Source: Chitinophagaceae bacterium (GTDB lineage Bacteria; Bacteroidota; Bacteroidia; Chitinophagales; Chitinophagaceae). From it: a stretch of DNA of 42,695 nucleotides. Numbering within the stretch: position 1 is the first letter of the stretch; every line of letters starts with the position of its first letter. The DNA lies in NCBI GenBank assembly GCA_016720745.1, contig JADKKA010000008.1, positions 1 through 42,695 of the forward strand, written 5' to 3'. Below, piece by piece: positions 17,482-25,334 of this stretch. The notes below the pieces were generated by a model that had not been told where the DNA came from, did not search any database, and saw only the letters and a program-made list of their open reading frames with translations. The translations under genes were made by a program, and so were the position numbers.

Positions 17482-17772
17482 ATGTTTGAAGGACTACAAA
17501 AAAAATGGAAGGTCAGCGGCTGGCAACTGGCCCTGATTCTCTGCACATTTGCCATCGGTGGCAGCCTGACCGGATTTGTAGGGAAAAAGATCATGAATGC
17601 CCTTTCCATCCAGCAGGACTGGCTCTGGGCGATCTGTTATTTCCTGCTCATCACCCTGCTCTGGCCCCTGGCTGTGCTACTGATCAGCATTCCTTTTGGC
17701 CAGTTTCGTTTTTTCAGTCGGTATATAAGGAAGATCGGAGCCAAGCTAGGAGTTGGGAGTCGAGAGTCTTGA
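17482..17772 (+). CDS. small membrane protein (DUF6787-like)
   Basis: This 96-residue protein has two hydrophobic helices (about 14-32 and 47-70), a short basic start (MFEGLQKKWKVSG), the motif GGSLTGFVGKKIM and a conserved-looking SIPFGQFRFFSRYIRKIG end. It resembles a small uncharacterised Bacteroidota family that I recall as DUF6787. No function is known. The last seven or so residues (VGSRES) are encoded by the GAGTCGGGA repeat that follows, so the natural C-terminus probably ended near KIGAKLG. It is transcribed divergently from actA across a 262-base gap. Confidence 0.6.
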   Translation: MFEGLQKKWKVSGWQLALILCTFAIGGSLTGFVGKKIMNALSIQQDWLWAICYFLLITLLWPLAVLLISIPFGQFRFFSRYIRKIGAKLGVGSRES

Positions 17773-17817
17773 GTCGGGAGGAAAGAGTCGGGAGTCGGGA
17801 GTCGAGAGTCGAGAGTA
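17750..17817. repeat. GAGTCGGGA / GAGTCGAGA short tandem repeat
   Basis: About 68 bases consist of degenerate units such as GGGAGTCGAGAGTC and GAGTCGGGAGTCGGGA. The tract starts within the 3' end of the preceding gene and ends about 30 bases before purN. Such tracts can change length by slippage. Confidence 0.75.
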
Positions 17818-17846
17818 AGGAAGAGGTACACTATTTAAATATCATT

Positions 17847-18620
17847 ATGACCAAGATCGCCATATTCGCATCGGGTGCCGGCAGCAATGCACAAAAAATC
17901 ATTGATCATTTCCGGGAAACAGCAAGTATCAAAGTATCCCTGATCCTGTGTAATAAGCCCGGTGCCGGTGTATTGCAAATTGCGGAAAACGAAGGCATCC
18001 CTTCCATGATCATTGATAAAGAAAAATTTTTTCGCGACGATGCTTATACGGATGAACTGAAACAGGCAGGGATTGATTTCATTATACTGGCCGGTTTTCT
18101 CTGGAAAATTCCTGTCGCATTGATCAGTGCCTTCCCGGGGAAAATTGTCAATATTCATCCTGCTCTTTTACCCCAATACGGTGGAAAAGGAATGTATGGC
18201 CAGTTTGTACACCAGGCCGTGATAGATCATCAGGAAAAAGAAAGCGGGATCACGATTCATTATGTAGATGACCATTATGATCATGGTGATATCATCTTCC
18301 AGGCCAAATGCCCCGTACTGGCATCCGATACAGCCGATACCCTGGCCAGTCGCATCCATCAACTGGAACACCAGCATTACCCGGCCGTAATTGAACAACT
18401 GCTTCAATCCAAAATAACTTATATCTCCCGCCTTCGCTTAAGCTTCGGCGGGCAAAGCCTTCGCCAAGGCTATGGAGGGCGAAGCAATACCCAATATCTA
18501 ATTCCTAATACCTTTCCCGTATTAACCAACTCTTTGCAATTTCTTTTGTTACTTGCCGGTTCAATTGAGGCTCCGATATATCATACTACTGCTGCTTTCA
18601 TTCCTCCTGTTCAATGCTGA
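17847..18620 (+). CDS. purN: phosphoribosylglycinamide formyltransferase 1 (C-terminally extended by repeat)
   Basis: PurN transfers a formyl group from 10-formyl-THF to GAR in purine synthesis. The ATG at 17847 begins MTKIAIFASGAGSNAQ, the family N-terminus. A longer open frame from 17505 is a shadow of the upstream gene. Catalytic residues are Asn102 and His104 (NIHPALLP) and Asp145 in the DHYDHGD stretch. The enzyme is normally about 190 residues, and homology here ends near LLQSKITYI (residue 193). The remaining 64 residues are translated from a palindromic repeat (RLRLSFGG, LRQGYGG) and from the start of the next gene, which it overlaps by 68 bases. The repeat has probably removed the native stop codon. 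Confidence 0.9.
   Translation: MTKIAIFASGAGSNAQKIIDHFRETASIKVSLILCNKPGAGVLQIAENEGIPSMIIDKEKFFRDDAYTDELKQAGIDFIILAGFLWKIPVALISAFPGKIVNIHPALLPQYGGKGMYGQFVHQAVIDHQEKESGITIHYVDDHYDHGDIIFQAKCPVLASDTADTLASRIHQLEHQHYPAVIEQLLQSKITYISRLRLSFGGQSLRQGYGGRSNTQYLIPNTFPVLTNSLQFLLLLAGSIEAPIYHTTAAFIPPVQC
18427..18486. repeat. LRQGYGG-type palindromic repeat at the 3' end of purN
   Basis: Two palindromes lie side by side: CCCGCCttcGCTTAAGCttcGGCGGG (18427-18452) and AGCCTtcgccAAGGCT (about 18456-18471), followed by GGAGGGCGAAGC. Translated in the purN frame they give RLRLSFGG and LRQGYGG, peptides I recognise as a common repeat-derived pattern in Bacteroidota proteins. Confidence 0.65.
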
Positions 18621-19323
18621 CCTGGATGCGCAGTTATATAAAGTAAGGGGAACGGTGTACGACAGTTCACAGCATTATCCGCTGGAAGCCGTGAGTGTGA
18701 TCAGTACTTCAGGAAGGGGAACGGTCACCAACAGTGAAGGCAATTACGAGATAGATGTAGCGGCCACCGATTCGATCTTTTTTAGCTACCTGGGCAAGCC
18801 CACCATGAAGTTTCCGATCCTTACGATCCAGAATATTCTCCAGTTCAATATTTCATTGCATGTATCCATTCCCACTTTAAAAGAAGTGAAGATCCGGCCC
18901 CGCAATTACCGGCAGGATTCAATCCAGAACCGGGAGGATTATGCCAAGGTTTTTAATTACCAGAAACCCAAACTAAAGACTGTTACCCCTCAATATGGTG
19001 CCGGAGTGGGTTTTGACCTGGATGAGATTGTGAATATGTTCCGTTTTAAACGGAACCGGAGTATTGCCAATTTCCAGAAAAGGCTTTTACAGCAGGAAGA
19101 AGATAAGTTTATTGATTTCCGATTCAGTAAATCGCTGGTTCGCCGCCTCACCCTGCTTACCGGAAATGAGCTGGACAGTTTTATGCGGCTGTATCGTCCT
19201 TCTTATACATTTACGAAGTTTGCCAACGATTACGATTTCCAGGCCTATATCAAACAGGCTCATCTCCGCTTTGAAAATGGTCTCCCCCCGCTTCCTTTTT
19301 TAAAGAATGAAGAAGAGTACTAA
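18553..19323 (+). CDS. exported protein with N-terminal carboxypeptidase-regulatory-like domain
   Basis: This protein of about 256 residues has a signal peptide (RLRYIILLLLSFLLFNADLDAQ) and then a CarboxypepD_reg-like beta domain (about residues 28-105, with VRGTVYDSS, GRGTVTNSEGNYEI and ATDSIFFSYLGK). The C-terminal half is charged and helical and is not recognised. The regulatory-like domain is frequent in exported and TonB-linked Bacteroidota proteins. No ATG is available: TTG at 18553 or, giving a neater signal peptide, TTG at 18565 are the likely starts. The start overlaps the repeat-extended end of purN. Its function is unknown, and export to periplasm or surface is inferred. Confidence 0.7.
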   Translation: MPVQLRLRYIILLLLSFLLFNADLDAQLYKVRGTVYDSSQHYPLEAVSVISTSGRGTVTNSEGNYEIDVAATDSIFFSYLGKPTMKFPILTIQNILQFNISLHVSIPTLKEVKIRPRNYRQDSIQNREDYAKVFNYQKPKLKTVTPQYGAGVGFDLDEIVNMFRFKRNRSIANFQKRLLQQEEDKFIDFRFSKSLVRRLTLLTGNELDSFMRLYRPSYTFTKFANDYDFQAYIKQAHLRFENGLPPLPFLKNEEEY

Positions 19324-19424
19324 TTGTAGCGGGGTTCAATTCAAAAAATAAGGCTAAATTACTGCTCATTATTTCGCGCCCTGCGGACAACTCCTTTTTT
19401 CAATTAACCACCAAACCAACAAGT

Positions 19425-20951
19425 ATGAAAAGAAGCTTGGTTGTCCTGCTATGCTTTTTATTTTTTAGCCAAATCAAGGCACAAACAGATTCCCTTCCCG
19501 GTTTTATCAAAGACAGTCTGGATACTTATGTCAACCGCGCTTTGCAGCAATGGCAGATCCCGGGTGCTGCGGTCTGTGTCGTGAAAAACGGAAAAGTGGT
19601 TGTGATGAAGGGTTATGGGGTTAAAGAAGCCGGCAGTAATAATGCCGTGGATGAAAACACCCTGTTCATGATCGGCAGTAACAGCAAGGCATTTACCGCT
19701 ACTGCCATGGCGATGCTGGATGCTGAAAAAAAATTATCACTGGATGATAAAGTGCAAAAATGGTTACCCTCCTTTAAATTATATGATCCCTGGGTGGCGA
19801 AAGAAGCTAATCTCCGCGACCTGCTTTGTCACCGCCTGGGATTTGAAACCTTCCAGGGTGATTTCATGTTTTTCGATTCTGATTTAACAGCTGCGGAAGT
19901 AACCGAACGTTTTGCCAAAGTAAAACCATTGTATGGGTTTCGCAGCCATTGGGGTTATACCAATGCGGCATTTGGAGTGGCAGGCGAAGTGATTCATCAG
20001 GTAAGTGGTCAGCCCTGGGGTGATTTTATCAAAGAAAAAATATTCAAGCCCCTGGGAATGAATAATAGTCTGGCCCTTTCAAAAGAGATTCATACAGCCG
20101 GTAATAAAGCCAGTGCCCATACAGTAGTGATGGGAGAACTCCGCAAGATCCCCTATGGCAATATTGATAATATTGCTCCTGCCGGCAGCATTTCTTCTTC
20201 GGTGCAAGATATGAGCAAATGGGTGATGACCCTGCTGAACAACGGCAAACTGGAGGGGAAGGAGGTTATTCCTGTTGCGGCCATCAGGGAAACCCGTATG
20301 CCTCATTCCATTCTCGGCAATGGCGGGCACCAGTTTAATAAAGCGCATTTTGCATTATACGGACTGGGTTGGTTCATGGAAGAATATGCAGGTCGTAAAA
20401 TTGTGGCACATACGGGTGGAGTGAATGGTTTTGTTACTAGTGTCTGTCTGATCCCCGAAGAAAAACTGGGGATTGTGGTATTGACCAATACTGATGCGAA
20501 TAATTTTTATGAATCGCTGCGGAATGAAATCCAGGATGCCTATCTCGGTTTACCTTACCGCAATTACAGTCAGTTATCCCTGCAATTCATGCAGGCCGAT
20601 GAGAAAGCAAAGAGTGCGCAACATAAAATGATCCGCGACAGCATTGCCCTGAATCCCAAAACTACATTACCCCTCACAGCCTATGCCGGGGAATACCAGC
20701 ATGCCATTTATGGTAAAATGAATATGACGATTGAAGAAGGTAAACTGATCATGCGCTTTGAACACCATAAGGGCCGATATGGTACCCTGGAACCATTGGG
20801 TGGGAACCGTTTCTTCTGTACTTACAGTGATCCTTTGTATGGCATGAAGAAACTGGAATTTGTTACCGAAGGCCGTCAGGTAAAATCCATTACCGTAAAA
20901 GTGGCCGACTTTGTCGAGTTCACTCCATATGAATTCATCAAAATAAAATAA
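19425..20951 (+). CDS. exported serine hydrolase (class C beta-lactamase/PBP-like) with DUF3471-like C-terminus
   Basis: This 508-residue protein has a signal peptide ending at IKAQ (residue 20). The beta-lactamase/transpeptidase fold carries all three motifs: Ser85-x-x-Lys88 in GSNSKAFTA, Tyr178-Thr-Asn180 in WGYTNAAFG, and HTGG at about residue 327. A C-terminal segment (about 410-505) resembles the DUF3471 beta domain commonly appended to these enzymes. Members act as D-amino-acid peptidases or esterases, and a true antibiotic-resistance role should not be assumed. It lies 4 bases before the M19 dipeptidase, so the two are probably co-expressed and may act on related exported peptides. Confidence 0.88.
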   Translation: MKRSLVVLLCFLFFSQIKAQTDSLPGFIKDSLDTYVNRALQQWQIPGAAVCVVKNGKVVVMKGYGVKEAGSNNAVDENTLFMIGSNSKAFTATAMAMLDAEKKLSLDDKVQKWLPSFKLYDPWVAKEANLRDLLCHRLGFETFQGDFMFFDSDLTAAEVTERFAKVKPLYGFRSHWGYTNAAFGVAGEVIHQVSGQPWGDFIKEKIFKPLGMNNSLALSKEIHTAGNKASAHTVVMGELRKIPYGNIDNIAPAGSISSSVQDMSKWVMTLLNNGKLEGKEVIPVAAIRETRMPHSILGNGGHQFNKAHFALYGLGWFMEEYAGRKIVAHTGGVNGFVTSVCLIPEEKLGIVVLTNTDANNFYESLRNEIQDAYLGLPYRNYSQLSLQFMQADEKAKSAQHKMIRDSIALNPKTTLPLTAYAGEYQHAIYGKMNMTIEEGKLIMRFEHHKGRYGTLEPLGGNRFFCTYSDPLYGMKKLEFVTEGRQVKSITVKVADFVEFTPYEFIKIK

Positions 20952-20955
20952 GTAC

Positions 20956-22155
20956 ATGTTTCAAGGACGGCTCTTATTAGTAATCACCGGCATCCTCTGT
21001 ACGCTGTGTGGCAATGCCCAGTTGGGTAAAAAAATACATTTCAAATCCATCCTGATCGATACCCACAATGATATTCCGACTACGGCCATTGACGATGGTC
21101 TCAGCTTTGATCAATCGCTCAAAAACAAAACCCATTCGGATTTAGAAAGAATGCGGGAAGGCGGGGTGGATGCACAATTCTTTTCGATCTGGTGTGATGG
21201 CAATAAAAAAAATCCGAATGCCTGGGCCTGGAGAGAGATTGATACAGTAAAAGCCTGGGCCAGTCGCAACCCCTCAAGGATGCTGATGGCCACATCAGTG
21301 AAAGAAATCCGTAAAGCATCCCGCCGTGGTCAGCTGGCCAGTCTGCTGGGTGTGGAGGGCGGACACATGATTGAAGATGATATGAGCAAACTGATTGAAT
21401 TGCATAAGGGCGGTGTTCGTTATATGACCCTGACCTGGAATAATTCCACATCATGGGCTACATCCGCATTGGATGAGACCTCCCCCAACCCCTCCGAAGG
21501 AGGTGCTTCAGCTGTGCAAAGAAAAAAAGGGCTGACTGAATTCGGCAAAGAGGTTGTAAAGATGATGAACCAGCTGGGGATGCTGGTGGATCTGAGTCAT
21601 GTAGGGGAGCAGACTTTCTGGGATGTGATGAAGATCGCGACCAAGCCCGTGCTGGTATCGCATAGTTGTGTGCATGCTTTATGTCCGCATCGCCGCAATT
21701 TAAAAGATGAACAAATTAAGGCCATTGCCCAAAACGGCGGGGTGATCCACCTGAATTTTTACAGCGGATTTGTGGATCCTGCCTTTGAAGCCCGGAGTGA
21801 TGCTTTTACAGCCAAACATAAAATTGAGATGGACTCCCTGCTGAAACTGAATCCGGAGCCTTATTTCATGCAGGTGTACTTATTTAATAAATACCCGGAT
21901 GAGGTAAAAGCCCTGCGTCCGCCGATGAGTATGTTGCTGGACCACCTGGATCATATTGTAAAGCTGGTGGGGGTTGATTATGTTGGACTGGGCAGTGATT
22001 TTGATGGGGTCAATTCATTACCGGAAGGGTTGAATGGGGTGCAAGACTTTCCAAAAATTACGGATGAGTTGATCAAAAGAGGTTATTCAAAAAAAGACAT
22101 ACAAAAAATACTGGGTGGTAATTTCCTGAGGGTTTTTGCTGCCAATGGAAACTAA
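20956..22155 (+). CDS. membrane dipeptidase (peptidase M19 family), exported
   Basis: This 399-residue protein has a signal peptide (LLLVITGILCTLCGNAQ) and the M19 renal-dipeptidase fold. Visible zinc ligands are His37 and Asp39 (DTHND), the bridging Glu in GVEGGHM (about residue 135), and the His in VSHSCVHAL and its neighbourhood (about 230-236), followed by HRRN and GLGSDFDG. M19 enzymes cleave dipeptides and often accept D-residues at the C-terminal position. Residues about 176-184 (SPNPSEGGA) are encoded by a repeat insertion that keeps the frame, located on a loop before KKGLTEFG. It is linked to the preceding serine hydrolase. The gene just downstream begins the seven-gene array. Confidence 0.9.
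   Translation: MFQGRLLLVITGILCTLCGNAQLGKKIHFKSILIDTHNDIPTTAIDDGLSFDQSLKNKTHSDLERMREGGVDAQFFSIWCDGNKKNPNAWAWREIDTVKAWASRNPSRMLMATSVKEIRKASRRGQLASLLGVEGGHMIEDDMSKLIELHKGGVRYMTLTWNNSTSWATSALDETSPNPSEGGASAVQRKKGLTEFGKEVVKMMNQLGMLVDLSHVGEQTFWDVMKIATKPVLVSHSCVHALCPHRRNLKDEQIKAIAQNGGVIHLNFYSGFVDPAFEARSDAFTAKHKIEMDSLLKLNPEPYFMQVYLFNKYPDEVKALRPPMSMLLDHLDHIVKLVGVDYVGLGSDFDGVNSLPEGLNGVQDFPKITDELIKRGYSKKDIQKILGGNFLRVFAANGN
21481..21507. repeat. CCCCAACCCCTCCGAAGGAGG repeat inside the M19 dipeptidase gene
   Basis: This in-frame segment is similar to the left end of the 15814-15950 element (CCCCAACCCCT...AGG). It adds SPNPSEGGA to the protein. It is a diverged member of the same dispersed palindromic family. 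Confidence 0.55.
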
Positions 22156-22165
22156 GCAAAAGGCA

Positions 22166-22238
22166 GTGCCGATCGCACGCTGTCTTTACACCGGACTAGG
22201 TCCGGTGTTACAAAATAAAAGCCGAGCCGATGGCTCTG
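22166..22238. repeat. Left flanking direct repeat of the seven-gene array
   Basis: This 73-base unit is nearly identical (roughly nine of ten bases) to 27854-27927 in the same orientation. It contains the palindromes ACCGGACTaggTCCGGTGT and GAGCCgatGGCTC joined by an AT-rich ACAAAATAAAA linker. It ends 28 bases before the first array gene. Confidence 0.85.
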
Positions 22239-22266
22239 ACACCGACAAATAACTATCGTTACGATT

Positions 22267-23007
22267 ATGGAAGTACATCACCACGCCCATTCCCATGGCA
22301 AAAAAACCTGGAAGGCCTATTTCTGGGAATTTCTGATGCTTTTTCTGGCCGTGTTCTGTGGTTTCCTGGCTGAATACCAGCTGGAGCATAAAATCGAAAA
22401 GGACAGGGAGAGAAAATACATCCACACTTTTATAGAGGACCTGAAAACAGATACTGCTAATATCCACCGGGTATTACTGTTCCGAAAACAAAAAAGTGAA
22501 AGGATGGATTCGCTGATGCTGTTACTGAGCAGTGGTCAGACTAAAGGACATGAAAATGAGTTATATTTTTTTGGCAGAACATTGATCCGTACCGCACGGT
22601 TTATCAACAATGACCGGACGATCACACAATTAAAAAATTCAGGCTCACTCCGTTTAATCAGTAATGAGCAGGCGGCAGACAGCATGATGAGCTACCAGCA
22701 GCTGGTGGAAACCATTCATATGAACCAGGAAGATGACCGGATTGAAAGAAGGGCTACTGACCCAGTCTTATCAAAAATTTTCAATCCTTATGTATTCGAT
22801 AAAATGGTCAACCTTGTTGGGGTTGACCGACCCACTGATAATCCGCCTTTACGTTCCTATGATCCGGCTATTCACCAGGACCTGGCATTTTATGTACACC
22901 AGTTAAAGGGCAGCAATTTTATTCTGCAAAGCAGGCTGGGGCAACTGGAAAAAAAAGCTATCAATCTGATTAATTTATTAAGAAAAGAATACCGGATAAA
23001 AGATTAG
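22267..23007 (+). CDS. array paralogue 1: His-tailed single-pass membrane protein, unknown function
   Basis: First of seven tandem paralogues, 246 residues. It has a His-rich start (MEVHHHAHSHGKK), a membrane helix at about 18-36 (FWEFLMLFLAVFCGFLAE) and then EYQLEHKIEKDRERKY, beginning a mainly helical domain. Family marks in the variable part are EDLKTDT (57-63), TITQLKNSGSLRLI (118-131), IFNPYVFDKM and the terminal KEYRIKD. Its N-terminal tail is the most diverged of the set (GKKTWKAY instead of RKKWTHY). Basic residues before the helix suggest N-in, C-out topology. It resembles the DUF6090-type proteins of Bacteroidota in layout, but I do not recognise a function. It is 3 bases from the next gene. 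Confidence 0.8.
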   Translation: MEVHHHAHSHGKKTWKAYFWEFLMLFLAVFCGFLAEYQLEHKIEKDRERKYIHTFIEDLKTDTANIHRVLLFRKQKSERMDSLMLLLSSGQTKGHENELYFFGRTLIRTARFINNDRTITQLKNSGSLRLISNEQAADSMMSYQQLVETIHMNQEDDRIERRATDPVLSKIFNPYVFDKMVNLVGVDRPTDNPPLRSYDPAIHQDLAFYVHQLKGSNFILQSRLGQLEKKAINLINLLRKEYRIKD

Positions 23008-23010
23008 ACT

Positions 23011-23763
23011 ATGGAAGTACACCATCATTCCCACACCGCACGCAAAAAATGGACCCATTATTTCTGGGAGTTTTTGATGTTGTTCCTTGCTGTGTTCTGT
23101 GGATTTCTGGCAGAGTATCAGCTGGAGCATAAAATAGAAAAGGACAGAGAGAAGCAATATTCCAAAACATTATACGAAGACCTGAAAGCCGATACAGTTA
23201 TATTGAACGGTATGATACAGGAAACTAATTTTGTTATACCGAAAGTGGATAGTTTCCGGTACCTGGTACATACAAAGGCCATTGACGATATTCCATCCGG
23301 CATCTGGTATTATTATGGCAGGTTTGGCACAAGAAACATAGCAGCATCTCTTCAGAACGCCACACTACAACAATTAGTAAGTTCAGGCGGCCTTCGTTAT
23401 TTTAAGAAACAAAATGTGGTATATGCTATCGCTGCATACGACCAGGCAACAAGAGATATCAATAACAGCGGTGATGCGCAGCTAACTACACTAAATGAAG
23501 TGCTTAAAGCAAGGAATCAGATATTTGATTCCTGGTACATGGATGAAATAATGAGCCTTACTGTCAGCAGCAGCAAAGTAGATTCTTTTAAACAAACATC
23601 TCCTCCATTATTATCCAGAAAAAAAGAAGATTTTATTCAGTATGCAAGTTTTTGTCAAGTGAGGTCTTTTAATATTAAAAGACTGGTTGAAAGACTGGCC
23701 ATCGCTTTAAATAAAGCTGAAAAACTGATGCTGTTATTAAAAAAAGAATATCATCTGAAATAA
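23011..23763 (+). CDS. array paralogue 2: His-tailed single-pass membrane protein, unknown function
   Basis: This 250-residue paralogue has the common start MEVHHHSHTARKKW, a helix at about 17-35 and the AEYQLEHKIEKDRE junction. The variable part keeps EDLKADT (56-62), QLVSSGGLRYF in place of the QLKNSG motif, IFDSWYMDEIM, and the C-terminal LLKKEYHLK. The residues just ahead of the SG motif (YYYGRFGTRNIAASLQNATL) resemble paralogue 4 more than 1 and 3. Its first 150 bases are nearly identical to those of paralogues 3, 4 and 6 at DNA level. The stop is 7 bases before paralogue 3. Confidence 0.8.
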   Translation: MEVHHHSHTARKKWTHYFWEFLMLFLAVFCGFLAEYQLEHKIEKDREKQYSKTLYEDLKADTVILNGMIQETNFVIPKVDSFRYLVHTKAIDDIPSGIWYYYGRFGTRNIAASLQNATLQQLVSSGGLRYFKKQNVVYAIAAYDQATRDINNSGDAQLTTLNEVLKARNQIFDSWYMDEIMSLTVSSSKVDSFKQTSPPLLSRKKEDFIQYASFCQVRSFNIKRLVERLAIALNKAEKLMLLLKKEYHLK

Positions 23764-23770
23764 ATTATTT

Positions 23771-24517
23771 ATGGAAGTACATGCCCACACCCATACCGCC
23801 CGTAAAAAATGGACCCATTATTTCTGGGAGTTTTTAATGTTATTTCTGGCTGTGTTCTGTGGATTCCTGGCAGAATACCAGCTTGAACATAAAATTGAAA
23901 AAGAGAGGGAGAAAGTCTACATGAACTCTTTATATCAGGATTTAAAATCTGACACTTTAAATCTGGGTATTTTACTGAAGAACACAAAAGATGATATCGA
24001 CAACTATGACTCATTGTTCAATATTTTCAGGAGTAAACAGTACCAGCAGGAAACCTCAGGTGCTTATTTTTTTGGAAGGAAACTGGTAACTATCCGGGTC
24101 TTTTATCCTACTAACGGCACCACCACCCAGCTGGAAAATTCAGGCGGGTTAAGACTGATCAGGAGCCGGGCGATTGTAGACAGCATTCAATCCTATAAAC
24201 AGACAATTTCCCTGCTGACAAGTATCCAGGAATTTCAAAATGAACATTTTGTACTGGCAAGAAGTGCAATGGGAAAGATTTTCGATGCCGATGTATTTGA
24301 TACCATGACCGGGGATGGCAGTAAACCATTGGAACGGCCTGTCATCAACTATCCGCTCATGCCCTTTACGAAATCTGAACTAAATGAATTTCATATCCCC
24401 ATGAATTTCATTAAAAGGAATAAAATCACTCAAATTTCCATCATAAAAAAGTTACAGACCAAGGCAGTTGACCTGATGCATTTACTTCAGGAAAAATATA
24501 AGATAAAAGAGCATTAA
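23771..24517 (+). CDS. array paralogue 3: His-tailed single-pass membrane protein, unknown function
   Basis: This 248-residue paralogue starts MEVHAHTHTARKKW, followed by the shared membrane helix and AEYQLEHKIEKERE. The variable domain keeps QDLKSDT, TTTQLENSGGLRLI, IFDADVFDTM and a terminal EKYKIKEH. Its closest resemblance through the middle is to paralogue 1 (YFFGRKLVTIRVFYPTNGT beside YFFGRTLIRTARFINNDRT). This suggests the array arose by repeated duplication rather than by a single event. It is followed by a 31-base gap. Confidence 0.8.
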   Translation: MEVHAHTHTARKKWTHYFWEFLMLFLAVFCGFLAEYQLEHKIEKEREKVYMNSLYQDLKSDTLNLGILLKNTKDDIDNYDSLFNIFRSKQYQQETSGAYFFGRKLVTIRVFYPTNGTTTQLENSGGLRLIRSRAIVDSIQSYKQTISLLTSIQEFQNEHFVLARSAMGKIFDADVFDTMTGDGSKPLERPVINYPLMPFTKSELNEFHIPMNFIKRNKITQISIIKKLQTKAVDLMHLLQEKYKIKEH

Positions 24518-24548
24518 TATTATTAACTCATCTTCATAAGATCAGACA

Positions 24549-25328
24549 ATGGAAGTACACCATCATTCCCACACCGCCCGCAAAAAATGGACCCATTATT
24601 TCTGGGAGTTTTTGATGTTGTTTCTTGCTGTGTTCTGTGGTTTCTTAGCGGAGAACCAGCGGGAACATTATGTAGAGGCGCACCGGGCAAAGGAATATGC
24701 GAAAAGCCTGCTGAGTGATATGAAAGAAGATACAACCGAAATAAGCGGCGGAATAGCGCAGAATACGTTTATGATCAAAGCATTTGACAGTTGTGTTTCA
24801 ATTGGCCAGCGAAGTATTGATCAATCAACAGTGCCTGGTGTATTTTATTATTACAGCCGGTTTACCAGCAATGCCTATGCTATTGACTGGAACAGATCCA
24901 CCCTTACCCAACTTATTCAATCAGGCAATCTCCGGTATTTCAAAAATAAAGAGCTGGTCAGGAAAATAAACAAGTACTACTCGCTCCAGAACCAGATAGG
25001 CAGTAATAATGATGCAGACCATTTACACCGGGACAGGATACTTGAAATCCGAGACCGGTTACTGGCGGCCAGGTATTATGAATACTTCGCACCTGTGTCG
25101 ATCTCAGCAGAAATGAAAGGGCATGTACCCGATAGCAGGATGGATAGTCTGATGGCGCAGCAACTTTCTTTAAAAGCCGGAAGCACGGGAATAATGGAAG
25201 AGTACCTGAATAACCTGATGGATCGGAAATGGAGAAATAAAAGATATGTGGATGAGCTTTATCCTGAAGCAATGCAAATGGCAGTAGAGATTATAGAAAT
25301 GCTGAAAGAAGATTATCATTTTAAATAA
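24549..25328 (+). CDS. array paralogue 4: His-tailed single-pass membrane protein, unknown function
   Basis: This 259-residue paralogue starts MEVHHHSHTARKKW, with the shared helix ending GFLAENQREHYVEAHRAKEY. This junction (ENQREH) differs from the EYQLEH of 1, 2, 3 and 6 and is shared with paralogue 5. Variable-region marks are SDMKEDT, TLTQLIQSGNLRYF and the C-terminal LKEDYHFK. It is longer than paralogues 1-3 by about ten residues in the region before the C-terminal helix. Confidence 0.8.
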   Translation: MEVHHHSHTARKKWTHYFWEFLMLFLAVFCGFLAENQREHYVEAHRAKEYAKSLLSDMKEDTTEISGGIAQNTFMIKAFDSCVSIGQRSIDQSTVPGVFYYYSRFTSNAYAIDWNRSTLTQLIQSGNLRYFKNKELVRKINKYYSLQNQIGSNNDADHLHRDRILEIRDRLLAARYYEYFAPVSISAEMKGHVPDSRMDSLMAQQLSLKAGSTGIMEEYLNNLMDRKWRNKRYVDELYPEAMQMAVEIIEMLKEDYHFK

Positions 25329-25334
25329 CTGATT

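Noticed and set aside
17505..18620. A 371-codon open frame as one protein
   Set aside because: The first 114 codons are an alternative-frame reading of the DUF6787-like gene and of the GAGTCGGGA tract. PurN homology starts exactly at the ATG at 17847.
19425..20951. Antibiotic-resistance beta-lactamase
   Set aside because: The motifs fit a broad PBP-like hydrolase/D-peptidase group with a DUF3471-like tail. Nothing in the sequence indicates a resistance function.
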